Positions 8,305 through 17,600 of a DNA stretch of 64,000 bases are shown here, piece by piece. The notes under the pieces were generated by a model, which ran no database searches, was not told where the DNA came from, and was given only the letters and a program-made list of their open reading frames with translations. Every line of letters begins with the position of its first letter. Position 1 is the first letter of the stretch. The stretch covers positions 62,001 through 126,000 of the forward strand of contig CAZNJE010000003.1 of assembly GCA_964573295.1 (NCBI GenBank), given 5' to 3'. The stretch is from CAYQJL01 sp964573295 (GTDB lineage Bacteria > Eisenbacteria > RBG-16-71-46 > CAIMUX01 > WJJG01). Made by a program: the position numbers and the translations under genes.

Positions 8305-9768
8305 GTGATCGAAGAACATCGAGAGCTGAGGGCGCGGAGGGGAGGACGAATCGCAGCGTTTCTATACTGGGGGACCGGGGCGATCGGGGCCATCTTCTTG
8401 GTCCTGCTCCTCCACAGCGCCGTGATCGAGCGCGAGCGCCGGGCCGCCCTCGTCTCCGCACTCCTGCTGCTCACGCTGGTGGGCTCGTGGGCGCTGGGCT
8501 CGGAGATGACGTGGTTTCGCCATGTGGCCATCGCGGGGTTCTGGGGAGCCGCGCTCGCCTTTTTCCTGCCCCTCTCCCGTCCGGCGCCGATCCGCATCGG
8601 GCCTCCCGCCGCGGGCGAAGCCGGCCGCGTCGACGAGCGTGACATCATCTTCGCCCGCGAGGAATATGAGCCGGGCAGCGAAGCTTTTCGTACCTACTAC
8701 GCACGGCATCCGGAGAAGAAGGCCGTCGATGATCGCCTCCGCCGCCTGCCGGCCCTCTTGGAATCGGGTGGCCTCTACTACGATCCCACCCTCGCCCGGC
8801 GCATCCGCGGCGAGTTCGACCGCCTGGAATCCTTGACGCGCGATGTGGATGGTCCCGTCAAGACGGTCCCGAACCGTTCGGGTGGGGCCGGCGTGGGCGC
8901 CAGCACCAACGTCGGCACGAACGCCGGCACCGGCCCCAGCACCGACCCGGGCACCGAGACCGGCACCGACCCCAACACCGACTTGAAGGCAGCCACCGGC
9001 TGGGTCAAGCGCCGCGTTCTCGAACTCGGGGCCGATGAGGTCGGCGTCGCGAAGCTCGACCCGCGGTACGTCTATTCCCACGTAGGCCGGGGACCCGAGC
9101 CCTGGGGCCAACCCATCGAACCCACCCATCCGTACGCGATCGTCTTCACGCTGGAAATGAGGGCCGAAGCGGTCGCGGCCGCTCCGCGGCTGCCGATCAC
9201 GAAGGAGACCTCGCGGAACTACCTCCGGGCCGCGGAAATCTCGATCCGCGTGGCCGGCGAAATCCGCCAGCGCGGATACGAAGCCCGTGCGCACATCGCC
9301 GGCAGCAACTATCAGGTGATGGCGCCCCCGCTCGCCCACGCTGCCGGTCTGGGAGAACTCGGCCGCCTGGGCTACGTGATCTCCCGGCGGTTCGGCCCGC
9401 GGATTCGCCTGGGCGTGGTGACGACCAACCTACCGCTCGTGTCCGATGATCCGGTCGTCTTCGGCGTCCAAGACTTCTGCGCCGTGTGCCGCAAGTGCGC
9501 CCTCGCCTGCCCGTCGGGCTCGATCCCCGCCGGCGAGAAGTCGGTCGTCAGGGGCATCGAGAAGTGGCCGCTGGAAGTCGAGAGCTGCCTGCACTACTGG
9601 CGCGTCGCCGGGAGCGACTGTGGGCTCTGCATGCGGGTGTGTCCCTACAGTCATCCACCCACCCTCGTGCACAATCTGGTCCGCTGGGCGCTGCCGCGCT
9701 CGGCCGTGGCCCGTCGCGTGTCCGCCTGGGGCGACGATTGGCTCTACGGTTCCCGCAGCCGCCGGTAG
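8305..9768 (+). CDS. Membrane-anchored reductive-dehalogenase-like Fe-S protein
   Basis: This 487-residue protein starts at GTG 8305 (AGGGAAG upstream). It has two or three N-terminal membrane helices (about residues 17-95), a soluble linker, a Gly/Thr-rich low-complexity spacer (about 190-232), and a catalytic-type domain. The C-terminal part has two 4Fe-4S signatures, CAVCRKCALACP (about 392-403) and CGLCMRVCP (about 438-446), with the intervening CLHYWRVAGSDC pattern found in reductive dehalogenases. QueG shares the general fold, but the WxxxGxxCxxCxxxCPY segment fits RdhA-like proteins better. There is no Tat signal; the helices would anchor it instead. The substrate cannot be deduced. 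It overlaps the convergent regulator gene by 25 bases. Confidence 0.72.
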   Translation: MIEEHRELRARRGGRIAAFLYWGTGAIGAIFLVLLLHSAVIERERRAALVSALLLLTLVGSWALGSEMTWFRHVAIAGFWGAALAFFLPLSRPAPIRIGPPAAGEAGRVDERDIIFAREEYEPGSEAFRTYYARHPEKKAVDDRLRRLPALLESGGLYYDPTLARRIRGEFDRLESLTRDVDGPVKTVPNRSGGAGVGASTNVGTNAGTGPSTDPGTETGTDPNTDLKAATGWVKRRVLELGADEVGVAKLDPRYVYSHVGRGPEPWGQPIEPTHPYAIVFTLEMRAEAVAAAPRLPITKETSRNYLRAAEISIRVAGEIRQRGYEARAHIAGSNYQVMAPPLAHAAGLGELGRLGYVISRRFGPRIRLGVVTTNLPLVSDDPVVFGVQDFCAVCRKCALACPSGSIPAGEKSVVRGIEKWPLEVESCLHYWRVAGSDCGLCMRVCPYSHPPTLVHNLVRWALPRSAVARRVSAWGDDWLYGSRSRR

Positions 9769-12515
9769 AGCCGGTAGGCATGGCTGCGCGAGATCCCCAA
9801 GATCCGCGCCGCCCCGGCCACACTCCCCCCAGCCTGGGTGAGCGCGCTGACCAGCCGCTCCCGCGGCCACCGCGGCCGGGTGCTTCCGTAGGCACCGGGC
9901 AAGAGTGCGGGCAAGAGCGCTTCGCCTTGAGGCCTCGCGGACGAGGAGGAAGCGATGCCGCCGGAGGTCGACGAGGAGGCTGTGCCTTCGGGCGTCGACG
10001 AGGAGGTTGTGCCTTCGGGCGTCGCGAATGGCAAGATCCCGGCCCCCGACGGCACCTCCGGCCCGGCAGCCTGGGACTCGATGTGATCGACGGCCGCCGC
10101 GACGCCGTGTTGGTCATAGAAGAGGTGAGCGCGTTCGACCAGCTGGCGCAACTCACGCACATTCCCCGGCCACGCCCGCTTGCTGAGGTTCGCCAGAGTC
10201 GCGCGTGAGAACACTGCGGCCAAACCGGCTCGGTCTCCGCCCGCGCGGCACCAACACATCTCGGCCAACAGCTGCAGATCCAGCTGCCGGCGACGTAACG
10301 GGGGCAGCTCGACGACCAGCGCCGCGAGCCGCGCGTAGAGATCCCGGCGAAAGCGGCCCTCCTCCTGCATGCCATGCAGGTCCCGGCAGGTAGCCGCAAT
10401 CACCCGCGTCTCGACACGGTGGCTGTGCTCGCAGCCCAGCGGCCGCACTTCCCCGCTGTCCAAGAAACGGAGCAAGTACCCCTGCGCATGGGCGTCGAGG
10501 TCGGCCACCTCGTCGAGGAACAGCGTACCGTTGCGCGCCACCTCCACCAGTCCCGTCCGCGCCTCGGTCGCCCCGGTATAGGCGCCGCGGCGCGCACCGA
10601 AGAGCTCGGCCAGAAAGAGTTCCCGCTGCGCGGCCGCGCAGTTGACCGGCACCAAGGCCCCCGTGCAACCGCTCAGGGCGTGGAGGCCCTGAGCGATCAG
10701 GTCCTTGCCGCTGCCGGTCTCCCCCAGGATCAGGGCCGGCAATCTGCCCCGCGCGTAGGTCTCGGCCAAGCGCAGACTGGTGATGACCTCAGGTGTCCGG
10801 GTACGTATCCCCAGCTCGCTCCACACCGGCTGCAGCGCCACTTCCGGCGGCGGCTCGCACGTATCGTCTGGGTGCGGGAAGACAGCCGCCGGGGTGGGTC
10901 CCGTCCCGGCGATCTGCTCCCGCACCCGTGGGTTTCGTTCACGTGTCGCGCCCTCTCCCGTAGGTCCCAGGAGGGGGTGCGCGAGCCAGAAACGCAGTGG
11001 CCCCGACACATCCTCTCCATCCCATCCCCGCGCTGTGCTATGCGAACGATCCCCCGCATCCTTTTCCAGACAGGTCAACCACGCCTTCGTACAGGCACTT
11101 TCGATGCGCTCACCCATCTGGCCATAGAGTCGCTGGGCGCGCTCGAATGCGCGCCGCGCCTCCCGCCGCTGCCGGCGGCGGACGTAGGCCGTACCGATGA
11201 GGCGCCATCCCTGAGCGCACTCCCAGGTCAGATCGTGCCGGCGCCCGTGCCGCACGGCGCGGCGCGCCGCGCGCAGGGCCTCCTCGACCTGATCCCGGCC
11301 GAGCGCGAGCAGGGCCGTCTTCAACTCGAGCTCGCAGTCCACGTCGCCCCCGCGCGGCAGGCGGGCCGCCGCGCGCCGGGCCAGACTCAGCGCCGTTTCA
11401 GCGCGATCGGGCCGGCCCATCAAGACATGGGTCTCGACCAAGTACTCGAGCGCCAGCAGCCTTTCGCGGTGCAGCTGCAGGCGCCGCGCCGAGAGCCACA
11501 CCCGCACCAGATGGCGGCGCGCCTCCGCCAGCCGACCCGCCCGAACACTCAGCCAGCCCAGGCCCAACTCGGCACGCACACCGGTGTGCGCCCGGTCCTC
11601 GCGGTGAGCGCCTTCGATCACCTCTCGGAAGAGTCGCCGCGCGTCGGCGTGCAGCCCGAGCAGACCCAGACACCACGCCCGGTTGAGGCGCACGGTGAGC
11701 TGCCCGGACAAGACACCGGCCCGCCAGTAGGCTTGCTCGGCGCTCGCGTACAGCGCGTTGGCTTCGCCCAGCGCCCCGCGTTGGCGCGCCAGAATCGCCA
11801 GCAATGCGTAGCCGTCGCCGCGGTAACTGTCCGAGCCCATGGTCTTGGCACGATCCACGGCACGCAGGCCCCACTGCTCCGCCTTCGCCCCGCGCCCGGC
11901 CATCACCTCGAGACGTCCGCGCAGCAGGGCCGCGCGAACGCGAACGGACGCATCCCCATCGGCCAAGGCTTCGACCTGCTCCAGTTTTTGCTGCGCCTCC
12001 CGGGCCTTTCCGGCGTGCATGCTGGCATGAGCGATGATGAGAAGGACCAGGGAACGAAGGCGCGGTTCTTCGGTGAGCGTTTCAGCCTGGTCGCGCAGAT
12101 AGGCGGCACCCCCGTGGAGCAAGTCGTGACGGCCGATCCGCACGGCCGCCGAAAGCAGCAGCGCGACCGCCTCGGTCGTCGCCGCCGGCGCTGCAATCGT
12201 CGCGGCCGGCGCCGAGGTCGCAGGGTGAGGAGGCCAAGAGTCGGCGAAATGTGGCCAGAGGAGATCGAACGCACGCTGCCAGGCGGATGCGTCCAAGTAC
12301 GGCGCCACCTCCCGGCACAGCGCGGCGTGGTCACCGGCCTCGGTGCTGGGCAGGGCACGGGTACCGCCCGCGTCGAGCTGCGGGGCACGGGTACCGCCCG
12401 CGTCGAGCTGCGGGGCATTGGCACCGGCCGCGGCCTGCTGCGGGGCGCCGGCGTCGGCCGCGCCGAGCTGCGGGCCGCCGACCCCTCGCTGGAATGTGGC
12501 AACCTTCTTGTTCAT
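9744..12515 (-). CDS. TPR/AAA+/Fis-type regulator of the sigma-54 activator family
   Basis: The 923-residue protein has an Ala/Gly/Pro-rich N-terminus with a 10-residue repeat, a long TPR-like helical array (about 60-470), a sigma-54-interaction AAA+ domain and a Fis-type helix-turn-helix (about 880-923). Walker A is GETGSGKD (about 597), Walker B is TLFLDEVADL (about 660) and GNVREL lies near 783. The sigma-54 contact loop reads GAYTGA (about 642) in place of GAFTGA; Tyr is an accepted variant. The TPRs replace the usual receiver or GAF sensor, so the signal is probably a protein or peptide. ATG 12515 was chosen over 12539 because AGGGA precedes it. The octapeptide-precursor gene lies 126 bases upstream on the same strand. 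Confidence 0.88.
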   Translation of the reverse strand: MNKKVATFQRGVGGPQLGAADAGAPQQAAAGANAPQLDAGGTRAPQLDAGGTRALPSTEAGDHAALCREVAPYLDASAWQRAFDLLWPHFADSWPPHPATSAPAATIAAPAATTEAVALLLSAAVRIGRHDLLHGGAAYLRDQAETLTEEPRLRSLVLLIIAHASMHAGKAREAQQKLEQVEALADGDASVRVRAALLRGRLEVMAGRGAKAEQWGLRAVDRAKTMGSDSYRGDGYALLAILARQRGALGEANALYASAEQAYWRAGVLSGQLTVRLNRAWCLGLLGLHADARRLFREVIEGAHREDRAHTGVRAELGLGWLSVRAGRLAEARRHLVRVWLSARRLQLHRERLLALEYLVETHVLMGRPDRAETALSLARRAAARLPRGGDVDCELELKTALLALGRDQVEEALRAARRAVRHGRRHDLTWECAQGWRLIGTAYVRRRQRREARRAFERAQRLYGQMGERIESACTKAWLTCLEKDAGDRSHSTARGWDGEDVSGPLRFWLAHPLLGPTGEGATRERNPRVREQIAGTGPTPAAVFPHPDDTCEPPPEVALQPVWSELGIRTRTPEVITSLRLAETYARGRLPALILGETGSGKDLIAQGLHALSGCTGALVPVNCAAAQRELFLAELFGARRGAYTGATEARTGLVEVARNGTLFLDEVADLDAHAQGYLLRFLDSGEVRPLGCEHSHRVETRVIAATCRDLHGMQEEGRFRRDLYARLAALVVELPPLRRRQLDLQLLAEMCWCRAGGDRAGLAAVFSRATLANLSKRAWPGNVRELRQLVERAHLFYDQHGVAAAVDHIESQAAGPEVPSGAGILPFATPEGTTSSSTPEGTASSSTSGGIASSSSARPQGEALLPALLPGAYGSTRPRWPRERLVSALTQAGGSVAGAARILGISRSHAYRLYRRLREP
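12361..12480 (-). repeat. 30-bp in-frame tandem repeat, 4 copies
   Basis: Four adjacent 30-bp units, two nearly identical and two diverged, encode the 10-residue repeat PQLDAGGTRA and variants near the regulator's N-terminus. Copy number may vary between strains without shifting the frame. Confidence 0.9.
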
Positions 12516-12525
12516 CCGATTCCCT

Positions 12526-12537
12526 GTGTCCGGACAC
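12526..12537. promoter_or_regulatory. Perfect palindrome before the regulator gene
   Basis: GTGTCCGGACAC is a perfect 12-bp palindrome ending 11 bases before the regulator's start codon. A related half, GGATACGTGTCC, lies at 12571-12582. The position suits autoregulation of the TPR/AAA+ regulator; this is inference. Confidence 0.4.
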
Positions 12538-12641
12538 ACTCCGGCACACGGAACACGGGGTCCCCCAGCGAGGATACGTGTCCGCGCAGCCGCTAACGTT
12601 GCGGGTCCAGGAAATCGATGCGGTAGGAAATGGTCGGGCGC

Positions 12642-12989
12642 CTACTCGGGAAACTCTTCGCCAAGCGCCTCGGCATGAACGCAGTTGCTCTTTTCAGGAA
12701 ACTCCTCCCCCAGAGCCTCCTGATGAGGCGAACCGCCGGTTCCCTCGGGGAATTCCTCGCCCAGAGCCGCGCACCAGCTCCAGAAAACGACTGGCGGCGC
12801 ACCGCGTACGAGCGCGATACCCACCTGCCACGCGGCTAGTTCAGGAAACTCCTCCCCGAGCGCGTCGAATATGGACCCACGGTCCACCATTCGGCTCTCG
12901 GCAAAAGCATCTGCAGAGAAAGCGGTGGATGCCAAGAGGCTGAGAAGGGCCAGAACCGGCCAGAACGTAGCAGTACGAGGAAACCTCAT
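12642..12989 (-). CDS. Secreted precursor with four copies of the octapeptide ALGEEFPE
   Basis: The 115-residue product has a signal peptide (hydrophobic 9-24, likely cleavage near AFS-A or AFA-E). Four exact copies of ALGEEFPE follow at residues 43-50, 75-82, 92-99 and 108-115, the last ending at the stop codon. The spacers are dissimilar. The codons of the copies differ silently: Leu is CTC, CTG, CTG and CTT, and Gly, Glu, Pro and Ala also vary, with no amino-acid change. That shows selection on the peptide rather than recent DNA duplication. AGGGAGG precedes the ATG. The TPR/AAA+ regulator lies directly downstream on the same strand. A multi-copy signalling-peptide precursor is the most attractive reading; a repeat adhesive or protein-binding motif is an alternative. 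Confidence 0.75.
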   Translation of the reverse strand: MRFPRTATFWPVLALLSLLASTAFSADAFAESRMVDRGSIFDALGEEFPELAAWQVGIALVRGAPPVVFWSWCAALGEEFPEGTGGSPHQEALGEEFPEKSNCVHAEALGEEFPE

Positions 12990-13657
12990 GACGCGCCTCC
13001 CTGCGCGGTTGTCGATACGCGTCCACTAGCCATCCTGGCGGTGGATCGCGGAACCGACCTATCGCGGAACCGGCCTAAAGGTAGGCCGTGCAGGGAGTAG
13101 ATGTCAACTGGAGAATCTCAGCCAGAGCGAAGGGCTCGGAGGGGAAGCCGATCAAACCGCTGCGCGATAACATCCTTCTATGTCAATACGATTTCATTCA
13201 CTAGAAGATCAGATCCCCTTTGCGATATACACTGTAAACCATACGGCGCACCGAAGCGTGACGAATCGCCAGGGGAATCGGGGGGCAGCAGCCTCGAGAG
13301 CACCGGTGAAGACCGTGGACAATCATCGCCCGGCAGCCCTCGAAAACCGTGGGCAGTCGACCGGGATGATCATCGACGGACGAGTGCGGAGATCCGGGCC
13401 AGGCGGCGTGGAGAGTCATAGACGCGCGGCACGCGGCGCGGTCACGCGTGGTCAGGCACGGTAAGGCGCGGTCACGTGTGGTCACGCCTAGGCAAACGTG
13501 CGTGTGGGCGGAGAGCTTCACTCCGAACCCTCCGCCCCGTGTCACGCAACGAGTCGCCCCTGCCCCCTGCTCCATTCCGAGAATCCATTCCGAGAGTCCG
13601 AAGGGGTCCGCGCCAAGCGCGGAACTCTCGGAAGGTGCGAAGCCGGGGCCGGTCCTG
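12990..13657. other. Gap upstream of the octapeptide gene
   Basis: This 668-base region holds a promoter-like element and direct repeats at 13045-13107, an AT-rich patch around 13165-13250 with the palindrome TACACTGTA, and a degenerate GGTCACG-type repeat around 13440-13490. The reading frames across it have no convincing ribosome sites and an Arg-rich, shadow-like composition, so I see no gene. Confidence 0.55.
13045..13107 (-). promoter_or_regulatory. Candidate promoter with 12-bp direct repeats for the octapeptide gene
   Basis: On the minus strand a perfect -35 TTGACA (13107-13102) is followed 18 bases later by TACCTT (13083-13078). Just downstream, where transcription would start, ATCGCGGAACCG is repeated exactly at 13045-13056 and 13061-13072 (16-bp period, as read on the plus strand). 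The arrangement resembles a promoter with a regulator site on the initiation region. The -10 is weak. Confidence 0.4.
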
Positions 13658-13936
13658 CTAGGCTCGGCGAACGCCCTCCGCCAGCCTGAGCACGACGAGG
13701 GCCCCGGTCAATGCTTGCCGTATGTGCTCGATCTCATCGACCTCGAGCTTCAGAAGAGTCTCACTCGGCAGCGCGCAGAAAGACGCGGCCACATCCGTGA
13801 GATTGCGGCACACGCCCCCCGTGTGCTGCTCCGGTGTGAGGGGCATTGTAAGATCCAGTCTCGCACACCGCTGGTCCTGTTTCGCACACCGCTGGTCCTT
13901 CTCTACTGCTGCCGCCGCTTCGAGTAGTGCTCTCAT
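13658..13936 (-). CDS. Small Cys-containing protein of unknown function
   Basis: The frame encodes 92 residues from an ATG with GGAGG 8 bases upstream. A longer version starts at 13951 but would place the ribosome site inside the gene. It has a 7-residue near-repeat (KDQRCAK, QDQRCAR), further Cys residues (GGVCRN, ASFCAL) and an amphipathic helical C-terminus (LLKLEVDEIEHIRQALTGAL). Composition is more protein-like than in the surrounding frames. I do not recognise a family. It sits between the octapeptide gene and the M14 peptidase on the same strand, with large gaps on both sides. Confidence 0.45.
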   Translation of the reverse strand: MRALLEAAAAVEKDQRCAKQDQRCARLDLTMPLTPEQHTGGVCRNLTDVAASFCALPSETLLKLEVDEIEHIRQALTGALVVLRLAEGVRRA

Positions 13937-14390
13937 CGGGAAGTCCTCCACACATCTGGGTGTTGCTGATGGATGTTGCTGGTCTCGGTTCCCGCAGTAC
14001 CGGGCCGCCCCGCCCGTGGAAGAGCCGGTCCTGCGGCGGGCGGCCGCTTCCGCGCTTGCTCGCCCGTCCTTGGAGGTAGTTCGCAGGATCCGTGCCGTGG
14101 GTGTGCTTGCACGAGAGCTCCCGGAAGAGTACCCGGAAGAGGCCCCGGGAGAACGAGACCGGTTTCAGCGGATCTCGCCCCGGCATCGCCGGTCGGTGGA
14201 GGAAGCCGGCCGTGCCACGCCGTTGGGCCGGCCCATGCAATGGCCAACGGGCAGAGACGTTGGCGCTGCCGAGAGAGACGTCTGCTTACCCAATCGGTGA
14301 CGCCAACCAGCGTTGGCTCGCCCCTCACCCGGCTGGGTTGCCACCGTCTTCGCGAGACGCTATCGACCCGGGGAACCGGCCACCAAGCCT

Positions 14391-14459
14391 GTCTCGGTCC
14401 GTCTCATCTGTCTCGCGATGTCTCACTCTGTCTCATGCTGTCTCACGCCGTCTCACGCG
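14391..14459. repeat. GTCTC-containing 10-bp tandem repeat, 7 copies
   Basis: Seven units beginning GTCTC follow each other with a period of 10 bases (one unit is 9). The first six bases are conserved and the last four vary. A 10-bp period keeps the motif on one face of the helix, so a DNA-binding role is possible. Confidence 0.85.
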
Positions 14460-14498
14460 ATCGCAGGAAGCCTGGTCCAGGCCGCCGTGCAGGCTCAC

Positions 14499-14513
14499 GC
14501 GGCCTCAGGCCGC
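14499..14513 (-). terminator. Possible hairpin after the M14 peptidase gene
   Basis: GCGGCCT and AGGCCGC form a compact inverted repeat about 95 bases after the stop at 14608. A single base separates the arms and no U-tract follows, so it is weak as a terminator. Confidence 0.25.
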
Positions 14514-14607
14514 CTCGTGCAGCGCGGCGTGCAGCTCCACGGTGGACGCGGCCGCTCGCAGGGTGGGCGCGCGGCCGCTCGCAGAAGAACAAATCTCTTT
14601 CCGCGCT

Positions 14608-17600
14608 CTACTCGTAGGGCTCCGCCGGTGGGCCGCCCATTCCCGGTCCGAGCAGGACGGCATTGAGGAACGCGCGTTCCGCCGATTTCCATACCCCGCG
14701 GTGGCACGGGGTGGCAACAAAGAGAATGACCTGTCCCTTCCCCACGCCCTCGCGGGTCAGGTAGGCGGTCTGCGCCCAGCGCTGCCGGCCCTCCGGCCAC
14801 AGCAGCCCGCTGAGCCGCAAGCTGTCCTCGGTCGCGAAGGATGCCGCCACAGTTCGGGGATCGGTCGCGACCAAGGCGTAGTCGGTTCTCACCTGCGCCG
14901 CCATCCATTCCGCCACAATCGCTTCGGTGCGCGTCACCGGGCCGACGGCGCACCCGGCCGTCAACCACGCCTCGGGATCAAGCTCCACGCGAAGGATGCA
15001 GCCACGAGGATGGAAACGGCGCATGCGCTCATCCTCGACCGCCAACGCCTCGGCCTGGCGCCCCACACCCCACGGCCAAAGCGGTTCTGGCCGGACCAGG
15101 CCGTCGTAGCCGCCCGGTAGCCGCCCATCCATCACACCCGGGGTCTTGGCCCAGTCGAGCTCGGCCAGGGCGAAATCGTCCTCGTTCAGCGTGCCGGGGG
15201 CCGGCGCGCGACGCAGGACACCGGCTTCACCCGGTTCGATCCCGGCCCGTTCGAGTGCCGCCTTCGTCCGGCTGGCGATTCGGGAGAGAGCATCGCGCCG
15301 CAGGCGTACGCTCCCCAGACCGCTGCTCGAATCGGCGGCATACGCCGCACCGTCGCCGCAGGCCACCAGCGTGCCGCCATCGCGGATCCAGTCGCGGAGC
15401 TTCGACTCACCAGCCGGGCCCAAGGCCGCCTTCAGCCCCGCCGGCCCGCCCCAGTAATCGGGCATGACCAGCACGTCGTAGCGCGCCAGGCTCACCTCTC
15501 CGAGTGCATCGACCGCCAGGGGGGTGAAGGGAACCCCGGCGCGCACATCCAACACCCACGCGATCGCGCCGTACTCGCTCCACGACACGTTCCCGGCCGC
15601 CAGAACCGCGATCTTCGGCTCGGTCAACGGGCGGAAGTCATGGCCGCCCAGATCGGGACCCGCTTCGGTAAGGGCCGTCGGCACACCGCGGATGGTCACG
15701 CCGGTTTCCTGCGCGATCTCGGCCAGAATCGCCTCGACCGTGCGCTGCTCCGTCGCGCCCTCGTAGCCCAGGCCCTGGGCCACGCCATTACGCAATCCCG
15801 GGGCCGTACCATTGCTCGGTCCCTGGGCCGCACGCTTGATGAGCAAGCTTCCGCGCGGATAGGCCCGCCCCCCGTGCGTGAAAGGCTCCCGAGCGCCGTG
15901 AACCTTCAGACCCGCTTCCCACAGCCGCACCAGCGTCCACAGAACCCGGTCGTCGGCACCGTCGATCAGGTAGCCAAGGCAAGCCCCACGGTCCTCCCGC
16001 GACCGGCAGGCGTCTTCCAGCAAGCGGCCGGTCTCGCCGGGCAGACCATGCCCCTGGCCGGACAGGTCACTCGTCTCGCCGGGCAGACCATGCCCCTGGC
16101 CGGGTGAGCCGTCGAACGCCGCCCCCAGGGGCCGCAGCTCGACCTGTGGCGCTTGCGTGATCTCATAGGCCGGCAATCCGCTCGCGATCGCGAGCGTCCA
16201 GCTCGTCACGTCGTAGAAGCGCGAGCGGCCCTTCTTCTCGAGTTCACGGCGCTGGCTACGCAGGAAGTCTTCCTCCATGGCCGGATCGAAGGCGAGCACT
16301 ACCTCCGCGAGCGCCCCGTGCGGCTGGCCCAGCGGTACGACCAGGGCACCGGGCGGCAGGAGCACGGTCTGGCGCTCATCGGTCCAGAAGGGCTTCGCCT
16401 GCGTCGTCCGCATCTCCTCAGTCGTGACATAGATCTCCACGCCCTGCCGGCTCAGCGCCCGCGCCAGGGAAGCGGCGCGGCCCGGTTGTCCCGAGGTGTC
16501 GAAGAGGTAGGCCCCTTTCCTGTTGGTGTTCGACTCGATCTGCTCGCGGTACGCGCGCAGGAGTTCAAGTCGTTTGCGAGCTGCGGTCTCCAAGTTGGCC
16601 CAGTAACTAACGTACTGATGCTCGACGGTGTCGCGGTAGGTCATCAGCGTGCCGTCGCGTCGCGCCACCCGAGAGCCGCGCGCGCTGGCCTGCTCGTAGA
16701 GGATCCCGATCGCGCCGATTCCCGCGCTCCAGGAGCTCGCAAACCCGGGGAACCACTCCTCGTGCCAATCACCGACGTAGTAGTCCCATCGGCGCTGGTC
16801 GAACGCGGCCGCCTGGTCCGCCGCAAAGACATCCCACCACCGGTGATGGTATTCCGATACCGCCGCATGGAACGGCTCCCGCGGCGGCGAGAACAGGTAG
16901 GTGTCCTGACCGCCCATCTCGTGAGCATCGATCATCACGTGCGGATGCCACCGCGTGACGAACGCCGTACGCCCCTGGGATTCCGGCTGCGTGACGTAGA
17001 ACCAGTCGCGGTTGAGGTCGAAGAGGTAGTGGTTCGTGCGTCCGCCCGGCCATACGCCCCACTGCCGCAGGCTCTGGTCGTCGGCATCGGGCTCATAGGC
17101 GGCCAGGCTTCTCCACTGGGCCAGCACGCGGTCCCGTCCGTCCGGGTTCTGGAGCGGATCGATGAGCACGATCAGATTCTCCCGCAGCCGGTCGGCCGCG
17201 GCAGCCTGGCTGGCCACCAGCTGGTAGGCCAACTCGAGCGCCGCATCGGTCCCGGAGGGTTCGTTGCCGTGCACGCAGGCTCCGACCCAGACGCACACCG
17301 GAAGGCCCGCTGGATCCGGTTGCGCCTGCGTGCGCGGATCGGCCCATCGAGCCAGGTCCTCGCGGAGCGCCTCGGCGTCCCCGACACGATCGGCGGTTCC
17401 AACCAGCAGCGCAAAGAGCCGGCGGCCCTCATGTGTCCAGCCGTAAGGCAGCAGACGCACCCGATCCGACCGTTCAGCCAGATGACGGCAGTAGTCGTAG
17501 ACCTCACGGTGGACGGCCGGCCGGGCACCCAGCGGGAATCCCAAGTGCTCCTCGGGCGGAAGTACTTGGGGATCGTAAGGCCCCAGATCCTCGAAGCGGC

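Larger units (their letters stand above)
13937..14607. other. Gap between the small Cys protein and the M14 peptidase
   Basis: This 671-base region contains the 10-bp repeat at 14391-14459 and a hairpin at 14499-14513. Frames crossing it are Arg/Pro-rich with no ribosome sites that I can support. Nothing coding is seen. Confidence 0.5.

Noticed and set aside
13101..13421. 106-codon plus-strand frame in the gap upstream of the octapeptide gene
   Set aside because: Arg/Ser-rich composition, no ribosome site, and it crosses the candidate promoter of the octapeptide gene.
14110..14160. Plus-strand ELPEEYPEEAPGE, similar to the ALGEEFPE octapeptide
   Set aside because: The similarity is loose, lacks ALG, and sits in a frame without ribosome site, signal peptide or repeated copies.
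14706..14722. TGGCACGGGGTGGCA as a sigma-54 promoter
   Set aside because: It has GGCA instead of TTGC at the -12 position and lies inside the M14 coding sequence.
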